A DNA stretch of 64,000 nt, from assembly GCA_002350765.1 (NCBI GenBank), contig DEFK01000017.1, forward strand, positions 62,001 through 126,000, given 5' to 3'. Each line of letters begins with the position of its first letter. Positions within the stretch are counted from its first letter, which is position 1. The position numbers and the translations under genes were made by a program. The DNA is from Ruminococcaceae bacterium UBA2854. GTDB lineage: Bacteria > Bacillota > Clostridia > Oscillospirales > Acutalibacteraceae. Of this stretch, positions 27,901 through 34,592 are shown piece by piece. Under the pieces are notes generated by a model. That model was not told the DNA's origin and did no database searches. It was given only the letters and a program-made list of their open reading frames with translations.

Positions 27901-28220
27901 ATTACGGTTATATCGCCGTTGGTTCAACCGATATGGCTTCCGCCCGCGCAATTGTCGAAAATTATACGTTAGATACAGCTCCCTCTAAGCACATCTTCAG
28001 CTGTAAGGGCACGAGCAATAAGATAAGCGGCGACTACGGTAAGGACGGCGCAAATACAAAGTATAAGTACGTAACCTACGCCGTTAATAATATCGGCGAC
28101 TACGCGGTAGCCGTAATGTTCTACGTTAAGGATACCAAGGGCAATGTACACTACGCTCCTTATATGAACGCGAACGGAAGGAATGACAGCTGTTCCGTTA
28201 ACTGGGCGGCTTTAGGTTAA
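24918..28220 (+). CDS. Secreted GH13 alpha-amylase with two CBM26 modules
   Basis: A 1100-residue extracellular starch hydrolase. Order: signal peptide (1 to about 31), GH13 catalytic domain (about 35-460) with nucleophile Asp205 (GFRFDAAKH), Glu242 (YGEVLAG) and Asp303 (VESHDSY), CBM26 starch-binding module (about 470-568), Thr/Pro-rich linker (about 569-668), second CBM26 (about 668-764), short linker, an unrecognised beta module (about 790-897), Thr/Pro linker, and a C-terminal module (about 960-1100, LQILGVQKK to NWAALG) also found at the end of the transglutaminase-like protein at 30.7 kb. No dockerin or LPXTG motif is present. The ATG at 24918 follows AGGAGGA. Confidence 0.94.
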   Translation: MKRTKHLLSIILCFALILSCFAGMSLSTAFAAGNTKYSSEEVILHCWNWPVSVIRDKLNDIKEAGYTAIQTSPINGIVGSGSSTADNTVSNWYQFYQPKNYTIGNKICTQAEFTSLCNEAHELGMKVIVDVVLNHTTDQTGQISGITKDYHGNSELSNWDDRYQQTQYNLTGMPDLNTNNTTLQSQANALLKSIISAGADGFRFDAAKHIELPSGYEISGCPTSNYWPTVLNGVNDNFSYGEVLAGQNCPLTGYSNFMNVTGSAYSDTVRNNIQSNVLNADDLRDYKAGLGGNNLVCWVESHDSYKGGNYAMPKYQVTRAWAALTAQGLNTLYLARPYGSTTSNWQGSNNTYDGGNGDYFDAEVVGANKFHNICKGTGVSNIYNYNGNNQLLVIERGSKGVCFINTGNSTVSVNVSTSMASNTYKDLAHESSFTVSGGKLTGSVPPGVYPVANASASTNNTSATNAPAGKYTVKFTNNQNWSNVYLYAWGTDGSNAAWPGVKLTDASTNDLNEQQFTASIDDKYTSIIFSNGSGTQTVDISNTTRDGSITGYYPSSYTNGKWNVGTWSVQGASTAAPTVAPTTAAPTTTAAPTTAEPTEAPTTAAPTTAAPTTQEPTEAPTTAPPTTVPPTTVPPTTVKPTEAPTTAAPTTAEPTEAPTTAAPTVVTNNTVKFTNNKGWSKVYLYAWNDDGPNAQWPGVELTDKGTNGLGEEQYTATFDTKYKKIIFNNGSEQTVDITYDNTVTGYYPTQKNGDGKWEVGTWKDEVVTTAAPTTAAPTEVEPTTIEPVKTEYTVTLNTNGVAAFSGGNIYCSVFNGAIDTPDGNEESFIMTETGTPNVYTATFKTACKKFVFTCYASGSGTTVDLFLSSTGSNTYSIMNTTTNDAAGFTRYNVEAGIVPLPTEPDTTENIEPTTAQPTETQPPTIDPYCYFDKNGKLIDLDEDVTREADDTALTGIGDSFKNLQILGVQKKDDSSKKSVRFVTVVNREVLNDAADYGYIAVGSTDMASARAIVENYTLDTAPSKHIFSCKGTSNKISGDYGKDGANTKYKYVTYAVNNIGDYAVAVMFYVKDTKGNVHYAPYMNANGRNDSCSVNWAALG

Positions 28221-28251
28221 AATATAATATAAGTTCCTATATAACAGAATT

Positions 28252-28285
28252 AAACGGGCTGCGGTTGCAGCCCGTTTTAGTTTTA
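28252..28285. terminator. Terminator between the convergent amylase and lipoprotein genes
   Basis: An 11-bp stem AAACGGGCTGC / GCAGCCCGTTT with GGTT loop; TTAGTTTT follows on the plus strand. Confidence 0.85.
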
Positions 28286-28289
28286 AGCT

Positions 28290-28844
28290 TTATTGAACTT
28301 TCGAGAGCTTCTTCGTAACTCTTGCCGTTACCTTTAAGTAGTAAGCGGCGTCCGCGACTGAGAGCTCGTCCTGGTCTACGTCCTCGATTTTTGCCGCCCA
28401 GTCCGCGTAATCGCTCATCCAATCCGAATAGGCGCTTAACAGCTCCGCGTCAGTGGGATTGGCTTTGTATTTCTTCATAAAGTCTATATAACCGTCCATA
28501 AACTTCTCGTAACCGTCTACAAACTTCTTGAACTTAGCGCTTACTCCGCCGACCTTCTTAGCCTTAGACTTCTTAGCTTTAGATTTTTTGGCTTTGGATT
28601 TTTTTGATTTTGACTTTTTAACCTTTGATGAGGCGCTGTCGTCATCCTCATCGTCATAGTCGTCGTAATCGTCGCTGTCGTCATCGTAGTCGTCGCCGTA
28701 GTCGTCGTACGAATCCTCATAACCGCTTTGGCTTTCGGGCTCTGATTTTGAGCAGGACGCTAAAGAGAACGTGCTCGTTCCGATAAGCATAACCGCCAAC
28801 GCGCCGATTAAAAGCTTTCTTAAAAGATTAGATTTTTTCTTCAT
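28290..28844 (-). CDS. Lipoprotein with acidic Asp/Tyr block followed by basic Ser/Lys block
   Basis: A 184-residue probable lipoprotein: signal peptide with lipobox LASC (Cys31), then a run of Asp and Tyr (about residues 42-68), a Lys/Ser/Ala block with KSKAKKSKAKK (about 75-97), and a helical C-terminal domain (about 100-184, FMKKYKANPTDAELLSAY) that I would place with DUF6591-like proteins from memory. The opposite charge blocks could bind each other or the wall. The ATG follows AAGGAGGT. Function unknown. Confidence 0.75.
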   Translation of the reverse strand: MKKKSNLLRKLLIGALAVMLIGTSTFSLASCSKSEPESQSGYEDSYDDYGDDYDDDSDDYDDYDDEDDDSASSKVKKSKSKKSKAKKSKAKKSKAKKVGGVSAKFKKFVDGYEKFMDGYIDFMKKYKANPTDAELLSAYSDWMSDYADWAAKIEDVDQDELSVADAAYYLKVTARVTKKLSKVQ

Positions 28845-28881
28845 ATGTTTGTACCTCCTTATGGAAAATCAGGTAAAAAAT

Positions 28882-28939
28882 AACCGTGTAATTATAATAC
28901 ACGGTTACTGCTTTGTTTAGGTGTGCAAATTGCACACCT
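28882..28939 (-). terminator. Terminator of the kinase gene plus adjacent palindrome
   Basis: On the minus strand AACCGTGTA / TACACGGTT is followed by ATTTTTT, a good terminator behind the kinase. A near-perfect palindrome AGGTGTGCAA-a-TTGCACACCT lies next to it (28919-28939). A TAAACA / TATAAT pair with 17-bp spacing overlaps both, so the segment may also hold the lipoprotein promoter with an operator. Confidence 0.6.
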
Positions 28940-28964
28940 TTTTTAAAATTTTAGCGTTATAATA

Positions 28965-30029
28965 TTAAGTGTTATAGCTTATAAGCCAAATATGTAACGA
29001 AAAAGCGGAGATAAGCGAAATCGTTCCGACAGCGTACAGGATATATTTGCCGACCTTCGGATTTTCGCGGTAAATGAACCTTGATATTCCGCCTATATCG
29101 CCGAAACTCAGATATGGTATAGCCGTATAAAGCCCGAAAATCGTAAATCCGCTGACAATTGTGCGTATCGGATTCTCAGCGAGCCAGCTCCGAAAAGCGT
29201 TCATCATAAAGAAAAACAGGAAGATGAAATAAAATACAAGAAACAGCGTGGCTAAAATCTCACATACCGTGTCGCCGCGCTTAAACCCAGGGAGCTTTCT
29301 GTGGTTAACGATTCTCGCCGAGGAGGATGGCTTTCCGAGCAGAGCCAGTTTAAGCTGTTCGATACTGTAAAAGCGGTTGCGCGGGTCGAGCTCCGTACAT
29401 TTTTTAATAATTGCGGTCAGCCCGCCCATATAAAGCCGTTCGTTCGGAAGAGCTCCCGTTAGAAGATAGTTCATAAGCGCTCCGCAAGAGTAGATATCCG
29501 CCTTGTCGTCGGTCTGCTCGAACCCGAACTGCTCGGGTGAAGCGTAGCCGGGGGTACCCATAATAAGCGTGTCCTTATTCCGATTTTCTTTAACGGTTCT
29601 CGTAATATCGTAGTCGATGATCTTTACTACGCCGTTTTTGTCTATCATAACATTAGCGGGATTGATGTCGCGGTGGATTATCCCGTTTGTGTGTAGAACG
29701 TTTAACCCGTCGCACAGTGCGAGCATTATATCTTTAACGGCTTTTTCGGAATATACTCCTCTTAGCTCAACCGCTTTTTCGAGGGTTACGCCCTCGATAT
29801 ACTCGCAAAGGCTTATACATACGCCGTTTTCAACAACGCTGTCGTAAACCCGCATAAGGTACGGAGACTGTATATTCTTTATCCTTTCGAAAATCTCGAA
29901 ATTTTCCACAGCCGCGAGGTGCTTTACCATAAGCCTGCCGTCGAAATTGTTGCGTACCAAAAAAGCCTTATCCGATAAAGGCTGAATTTCGGTATATTGC
30001 CACAAATTTATTTTTTCGTCAACAGTCAT
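28965..30029 (-). CDS. Membrane-bound Ser/Thr protein kinase (Hanks type)
   Basis: A 354-residue kinase without PASTA domains. Residues about 10-260 are the kinase domain: Lys36 (LMVKHL), HRDINPANV with catalytic Asp121, IIDYD in place of DFG (Asp139, Phe changed to Tyr), and GTPGYASPEQ. Three hydrophobic helices follow (about 262-350), so the kinase faces the cytoplasm on a membrane anchor. The ATG at 30029 follows AAGGGG; an upstream in-frame ATG at 30083 has no site. It is divergent from a small HTH protein gene 74 bp away. Confidence 0.9.
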   Translation of the reverse strand: MTVDEKINLWQYTEIQPLSDKAFLVRNNFDGRLMVKHLAAVENFEIFERIKNIQSPYLMRVYDSVVENGVCISLCEYIEGVTLEKAVELRGVYSEKAVKDIMLALCDGLNVLHTNGIIHRDINPANVMIDKNGVVKIIDYDITRTVKENRNKDTLIMGTPGYASPEQFGFEQTDDKADIYSCGALMNYLLTGALPNERLYMGGLTAIIKKCTELDPRNRFYSIEQLKLALLGKPSSSARIVNHRKLPGFKRGDTVCEILATLFLVFYFIFLFFFMMNAFRSWLAENPIRTIVSGFTIFGLYTAIPYLSFGDIGGISRFIYRENPKVGKYILYAVGTISLISAFSLHIWLISYNT

Positions 30030-30103
30030 AGCTACCCCTTGAAAAATCTTTACAAATAAAATAATATAAATATAGTTTATCACATTAAAACGGAGGACGC
30101 AAT

Positions 30104-30526
30104 ATGAAAAAAACCACAGATGAATTGCTGAAAGAAATGCAGACTTCCCAAAACGCCGAAAGGTTTATAAAGGATAATCCCGAGGATATAATCTTTAACG
30201 GGATGGAGGAGCTTTTCGATTACCATATAAAGACAAAGGGACTGAAAAAGGGAGACGTTTACGACGGCGCGATGATAGACCGAAGCTTCGGCCGCCAGAT
30301 TATAAACGGAACCCGCGGAGCTACGAGGGATAAGGTGATCCAGTTTTGCTTCGGCTTAAAGCTCGATTTAGCGGAAGCCCAGCAGCTTCTTAAAATAAGC
30401 GGCAACCGCGAGCTGTATGTCCGCGACCCGAGGGATATTATAATTATCTTCGCCATTAAGGAGCGTAAAAGCCTTGTAGAAGCTAATTTGGACTTAGAGA
30501 AACACGGTTTTACGGTTTTGGCATAG
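30104..30526 (+). CDS. Small HTH-like protein divergent to the kinase
   Basis: A 140-residue soluble protein. Residues about 55-105 (SFGRQIINGTRGATRDKVIQ and on to AEAQQLLKISG) have the length and spacing of a Cro/XRE-like helix-turn-helix, followed by a helical end rich in charged residues. Similar proteins next to Hanks-type kinases are familiar to me in Clostridia, so it could be the substrate or output of the kinase. That link is an inference from position. The ATG follows CGGAGGA. Confidence 0.7.
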   Translation: MKKTTDELLKEMQTSQNAERFIKDNPEDIIFNGMEELFDYHIKTKGLKKGDVYDGAMIDRSFGRQIINGTRGATRDKVIQFCFGLKLDLAEAQQLLKISGNRELYVRDPRDIIIIFAIKERKSLVEANLDLEKHGFTVLA

Positions 30527-30538
30527 TGAAAGTGTACA

Positions 30539-30577
30539 AACAACCTGCGCCTGATTTGTGCAGGTTGTTGATTTTTT
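30539..30577 (+). terminator. Terminator of the HTH protein gene
   Basis: A 10-bp stem AACAACCTGC / GCAGGTTGTT is followed by ATTTTTT. Confidence 0.88.
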
Positions 30578-30671
30578 ATTTGTAGCTTAAAAATGTTTGC
30601 CATATACCTTTTTATATGCTAAAATTATCCTTATAGTGGAAGTTTGCGGTTTAAAAATGGAGATGAAATTT

Positions 30672-32522
30672 ATGAAAAAAGTAACGGCAATTATACTGGC
30701 GCTGATGATAGCTTTATCCTGCGGCGCAAACGCTTTCGCGGCTGAAACGGGAAAGAGAATATCGGGAGCTATTACCGCCAACCTTGAAACAGGTAAGGGC
30801 AACGGTAAATCCGCGCGTGAGATGATAGAAAAATACCCCGAGGCGGCGGAGTATATAGCGCACGAGCTGATGTATAACTACAGAAGCTACTATAATAATG
30901 TACAGGAAAGATCGAACAGGCGATATGTCGGAGGTATAATGGACGTAAGCTCCTTGAAAATCCCAAGAGCCGACGGAGTTGCTTTGTACCAGGCGGTAAT
31001 AAACGAGTATTTTGAACTCGTACATATTAATACAATTTATACTAACTACGATGATAACGCGGGTACGCCTTATATGTCGTATTATCAGCCGAATTTCCTG
31101 TTCAGGACTGCCGACGATGCCGCGGCGGCGATAAAAAGAGTTGAGAAAAACGTAAGAAAGCTTATCAGCGGCGTAAACGACAGCTGGGACGATTTCCATA
31201 AGGCGCGTTATCTCCACGATACTATCGCTACCCAGACCGAGTATGTTGATACAAATGATAATATCGAACACACGGCCTACGGCGTGCTTGCTAACGGAAA
31301 GGCGGTTTGCCAGGGATATTCCCACGCTTACGGACTGCTTCTGAAAAGATGCGGAATTAAAAGCTCTGTCGTAATAAGCAACCAAATGGGCCACGAGTGG
31401 AATATCGTAAAAGTAAACGGTAACTTCTACCACGTTGACGTTACCTGGGACGATCCTACCTATGATACCTTAGGCTACGTAAGATATAAATATTTTATGC
31501 TCAGCGACAGCGCGTTTGACGCTCCCGACGAGCACCACGACTGGAACGCCGTAGACGCTTCGGATACCACCTACGATACCGATATGTGGTGGAGAGATTT
31601 AAAAACCGCCGTTTATTACGACAGCGACAAAGAAGTCGAGTATTACGTTAAACCCCATAATAACTTTTTCGGTAAAATAATGGAACGTGACGTTAATACA
31701 GGCGACGAGACCGAGTTATATATGGTAAGAGATCCCTGGTACCTTAAAGACGGCGGGGAGCTTAATAACGGAAGCGCGTGGGCTAATAATACGAAATTAT
31801 CCTACTACGACGGTTATTTGTATTTTAACAGTCCGAGCACTATATATAAAATGAAACCGGGAGAGAGTCCCGAGGAAGTATTTACGAAGGACGATTTTTA
31901 CGATATTTTCGGGTTCAGGATTACTCCCGACGGACACCTTAACTATTCGATTAACGAAAATCCGAACGTACCCGATGTAGTATATACCTACGATTTAAAG
32001 AGCGGCGCCGACAGGCTTATAGATACCGAGCTCGAAATTGACGCGGGAGATACGAACTTCGCGTTGTTCGGAATAGAGGAGCCCGCTTCGGGCTATAACG
32101 GTCTTAATCTCCTCGGTATCCAGAAAAAGAGCGCTGACGAGAATGATTCGATGCGTTTTATCAGCCTTATTTCAAGCGAGGTGCTTAAAAACGCCCGTGA
32201 ATACGGCTACGTATTTACCACTACCTCGAAATCTACCGATATCGCTAAGCAGAACGCGGGTAAGCTTACAATTGAAAACGGCCATAAATACGATTGTACG
32301 GGAACGCTCAATTCTATGACGGGCGAATACGGAAGCGCGGATTTAGACGGTTCCTCGTATAAATACGTAACCGCCGCTATGAACAATATCACCGACGATA
32401 AGGCGGTTGTTGCCCGTCTATACGTTATCGACAACGACGGTTTTACACATTACGGAACATATATTGATTCGAGCGACGTTAAGTGGGACGGCTGCGCAGC
32501 GCGTCTCAGCGAATTAGGTTAG
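30672..32522 (+). CDS. Secreted transglutaminase-like protein
   Basis: A 616-residue exported protein. It has a signal peptide (1 to about 24) and a transglutaminase-like cysteine peptidase domain (about 165-280) with the triad Cys213 (AVCQGYSHAYG), His241 (MGHEWNIV) and Asp256 (YHVDVTWDDP). A beta-rich middle region follows (about 290-460), then a C-terminal module (about 473-616, LNLLGIQKK to RLSELG) homologous to the end of the amylase at 24.9 kb. ATG 30672 lies behind GGAGATG; longer starts lack a site. The enzyme may cleave or cross-link surface proteins. A 46-codon ORF follows 12 nt after its stop. Confidence 0.88.
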   Translation: MKKVTAIILALMIALSCGANAFAAETGKRISGAITANLETGKGNGKSAREMIEKYPEAAEYIAHELMYNYRSYYNNVQERSNRRYVGGIMDVSSLKIPRADGVALYQAVINEYFELVHINTIYTNYDDNAGTPYMSYYQPNFLFRTADDAAAAIKRVEKNVRKLISGVNDSWDDFHKARYLHDTIATQTEYVDTNDNIEHTAYGVLANGKAVCQGYSHAYGLLLKRCGIKSSVVISNQMGHEWNIVKVNGNFYHVDVTWDDPTYDTLGYVRYKYFMLSDSAFDAPDEHHDWNAVDASDTTYDTDMWWRDLKTAVYYDSDKEVEYYVKPHNNFFGKIMERDVNTGDETELYMVRDPWYLKDGGELNNGSAWANNTKLSYYDGYLYFNSPSTIYKMKPGESPEEVFTKDDFYDIFGFRITPDGHLNYSINENPNVPDVVYTYDLKSGADRLIDTELEIDAGDTNFALFGIEEPASGYNGLNLLGIQKKSADENDSMRFISLISSEVLKNAREYGYVFTTTSKSTDIAKQNAGKLTIENGHKYDCTGTLNSMTGEYGSADLDGSSYKYVTAAMNNITDDKAVVARLYVIDNDGFTHYGTYIDSSDVKWDGCAARLSELG

Positions 32523-32534
32523 GAGGTATATGAT

Positions 32535-32675
32535 ATGAAAAAGTATATTAAACCTGATATAGAGGTAATAGTATATAATAAAAACGACGTTCTTACAATT
32601 TCCGACGGCGTTAAAACCAACGGACAATACAATGTTGAATTCAATTATCAGGACTGGAACGACGATATAATTTAA
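32535..32675 (+). CDS. Small ORF (46 aa), KKY-IEV-DV-T family, copy 2
   Basis: It starts 12 nt behind the transglutaminase-like gene with AGGAGGT overlapping that gene's stop. The N-terminal half KKYIKPDIEVIVYNKNDVLT matches the ORF at 11633, and the junction is nearly the same. The C-terminal half is acidic and aromatic (NYQDWNDDII) and not shared. There is no signal peptide, helix or Cys. Both copies follow a secreted protein, which suggests a functional pair. Function unknown. Confidence 0.8.
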   Translation: MKKYIKPDIEVIVYNKNDVLTISDGVKTNGQYNVEFNYQDWNDDII

Positions 32676-32686
32676 CGGTTTATAAA

Positions 32687-32712
32687 CTCCCCTCTCGATT
32701 TCGGGAGGGGAG
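32687..32712. promoter_or_regulatory. Strong hairpin between small ORF and alkD-like gene
   Basis: CTCCCCTC and GAGGGGAG form a stem that extends inwards to about 10 bp. No T-run follows, so it may limit read-through only weakly or protect the 3' end of the upstream message. Confidence 0.5.
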
Positions 32713-32733
32713 AATTAATACGGAGAGATAATT

Positions 32734-33426
32734 ATGATAAATGACGTGATTAAGGAAAGACTTTTTGAACTTAGGGATATTGAATACGGGGAGTTTCAGA
32801 AAAAGCTTATACCGACAGTAAACCCCGATACGGTTATCGGCGTAAGACTTCCCGAGATTAAAAAGCTCGCGAAGGAGCTTTATACAAACGAGGATATTGA
32901 AGATTTTCTGAATACACTTCCGCATAAATACTATGACGAAAACCAGCTCCACGCTTTCCTGATTACGCTCGAAAAGGATTTCGGCAAGGCTGTGTATGAG
33001 GTTGAGGAGTTTCTGCCTTATGTGGATAACTGGGCTGTCTGCGACTCTCTTTCGCCGAAGGCTTTTAAAAAGCACAAGATTGAGCTGCTTACATATATCA
33101 GATTTTGGATAGAAAGCGGAGAAACCTACGCCGTACGATTCGGTGTAAAAATGCTTATGTCGCTTTATCTTGACGATGATTTTAGCCCAGAATACCCCGA
33201 AATCGTCGCGAAAATACGCTCTGATGAATATTACGTAAATATGATGATTGCGTGGTACTTCGCGACTGCTCTCGCTAAACAGTACGACAGCGTTATAAGC
33301 TATATAGAAAACAGGCTGCTTGATACCTGGACGCATAATAAGGCGATCCAAAAATGCGTCGAAAGCAGAAGAATTACTCCCGAACAGAAGGAGTATTTAA
33401 AAACTCTAAAGGTAAAGAATAAATGA
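32734..33426 (+). CDS. AlkD-like DNA alkylation repair protein
   Basis: A 230-residue HEAT-like repeat protein of the DNA alkylation repair family. Recognisable are IGVRLPEIKKLAKEL near the N-terminus, FLPYVDNWAVCDSL in the middle and WTHNKAIQKCVESRRI at the end. Members excise bulky or N-alkylated bases without base flipping. Length normal. Its last 4 bp overlap the MBL-fold gene (ATGA), so both are translated from one message. Confidence 0.9.
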   Translation: MINDVIKERLFELRDIEYGEFQKKLIPTVNPDTVIGVRLPEIKKLAKELYTNEDIEDFLNTLPHKYYDENQLHAFLITLEKDFGKAVYEVEEFLPYVDNWAVCDSLSPKAFKKHKIELLTYIRFWIESGETYAVRFGVKMLMSLYLDDDFSPEYPEIVAKIRSDEYYVNMMIAWYFATALAKQYDSVISYIENRLLDTWTHNKAIQKCVESRRITPEQKEYLKTLKVKNK

Positions 33427-34196
33427 GAATAACGGCGCTAACTGAAAACACCAGTAAAAACGGTTTGCTGTCCGAGCACGGACTTAGTCTTTATATAGAA
33501 ACCGAAAACAGAAAGATACTTTTCGATACGGGACAGAGCGACTTGTTCTCGAAAAACGCCGAAACGCTCGGGATTGACTTGTCTGAGGTTGACTTAGCCG
33601 TGCTTTCCCACGGACACTACGACCACGGCGGCGGTTTAAAAAAGTTCCTCGAGCTCAATAAAACGGCGAAGGTCTATATGAATAAACACGCCTTCGAGCC
33701 CCATTATAACGGTACCGAAAAGTATATAGGGCTTGACGAACGCCTGATGGATAACGAACGGATAGTATTTACCGATGAGGTCTTTAATATTGAAAAAGGG
33801 CTTACGCTCTATTCCTGTAACGGTAAGGATAAGCTCTTGGATTCAGGCTCGTTCGGGCTGAATACGGAAGAAAACGGAAAGCTCGTTCCCGACGATTTCC
33901 GCCACGAGCATTACCTGCTTATAGAGGAAAACGCTAAAAGGGTTCTTATAAGCGGCTGTTCCCACAAGGGGATTATTAATATAGAAAGCTGGTTTAAGCC
34001 CGACTGTCTTGTCGGCGGCTTCCATTTCTCGAAAATCGAGGACGATAATAGGCTTAAAGCCTTTGCCCAAGCGCTGAACGTGTACGATACCGTGTTTTAT
34101 ACCTGCCATTGTACGGGACTAAGGCAGTACGGCGTTATGAAAAAGTATATGGACAGCCTTAATTATATCTCCGCGGGAGATACAGTCGTTGTTTAG
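33423..34196 (+). CDS. MBL-fold metallo-hydrolase
   Basis: A 257-residue metallo-beta-lactamase-fold protein with the metal motif SHGHYDHGGG (about residues 61-70), a later SGCSHKG and a C-terminal CHCTG. This pattern fits the family of MBL hydrolases related to 7,8-dihydropterin-6-yl-methyl-4-(beta-D-ribofuranosyl)aminobenzene-5'-phosphate synthase homologues. The substrate is unknown. It is coupled to the AlkD-like gene. Confidence 0.87.
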   Translation: MRITALTENTSKNGLLSEHGLSLYIETENRKILFDTGQSDLFSKNAETLGIDLSEVDLAVLSHGHYDHGGGLKKFLELNKTAKVYMNKHAFEPHYNGTEKYIGLDERLMDNERIVFTDEVFNIEKGLTLYSCNGKDKLLDSGSFGLNTEENGKLVPDDFRHEHYLLIEENAKRVLISGCSHKGIINIESWFKPDCLVGGFHFSKIEDDNRLKAFAQALNVYDTVFYTCHCTGLRQYGVMKKYMDSLNYISAGDTVVV

Positions 34197-34256
34197 TTCA
34201 TTTAAGCGTCAACAACATTTCATATAATTATCATAAAAACTTCGAAAAACAATAAT

Positions 34257-34294
34257 AATCCTCCTGTATTATATTGGCACAATACAGGAGGATT
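34257..34294 (+). terminator. Terminator of the alkD-MBL operon
   Basis: A 14-bp perfect stem AATCCTCCTGTATT / AATACAGGAGGATT with 10-nt loop; the T-run is short (TTTCTTAT). Confidence 0.75.
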
Positions 34295-34322
34295 TCTTAT
34301 AGAAAACTTCCTGAGAATATAC

Positions 34323-34495
34323 GACAGCCTCCGTGATGTCAACACTCCACACTCAACACTATACAGAAATAATTGAAAACAAATACATTTGCCAAAATCC
34401 ATTTACTTGCCTATCGGAGGCTGTCCTTAAAATAGCTATTAAGTCATTCTATTTCCCCTCTCACACAGGGCTCAGGGCTTCGGTCCTGAGCCCTG
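34323..34495. repeat. Gene-free region with long-range inverted repeats and heptamers
   Basis: GACAGCCTCCG (34323-34333) pairs with CGGAGGCTGTC (34415-34425). The 81-nt loop contains three heptamers of the form ACACTNN (34342-34362). A second hairpin, ACAGGGCTCAGGGC with a UUCG-type tetraloop and GTCCTGAGCCCTGT (34464-34495), follows. No ORF with a start site is seen. It could be a structured RNA or a small palindromic repeat element. Confidence 0.55.
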
Positions 34496-34525
34496 TACAT
34501 TTTGCACAAATAACGGCGCTAAATT

Positions 34526-34554
34526 TTGGATTGCGTGACAAGGATTTGTATGAT
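34526..34554 (+). promoter_or_regulatory. Promoter of the frameshifted surface protein gene
   Basis: TTGGAT and TATGAT are 17 bp apart, 38 bp before the ATG at 34593, which has AAGGAGGT upstream. Confidence 0.65.
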
Positions 34555-34592
34555 AAAATGAAAGCGAAATATACCTTTAAGGAGGTCATTTT

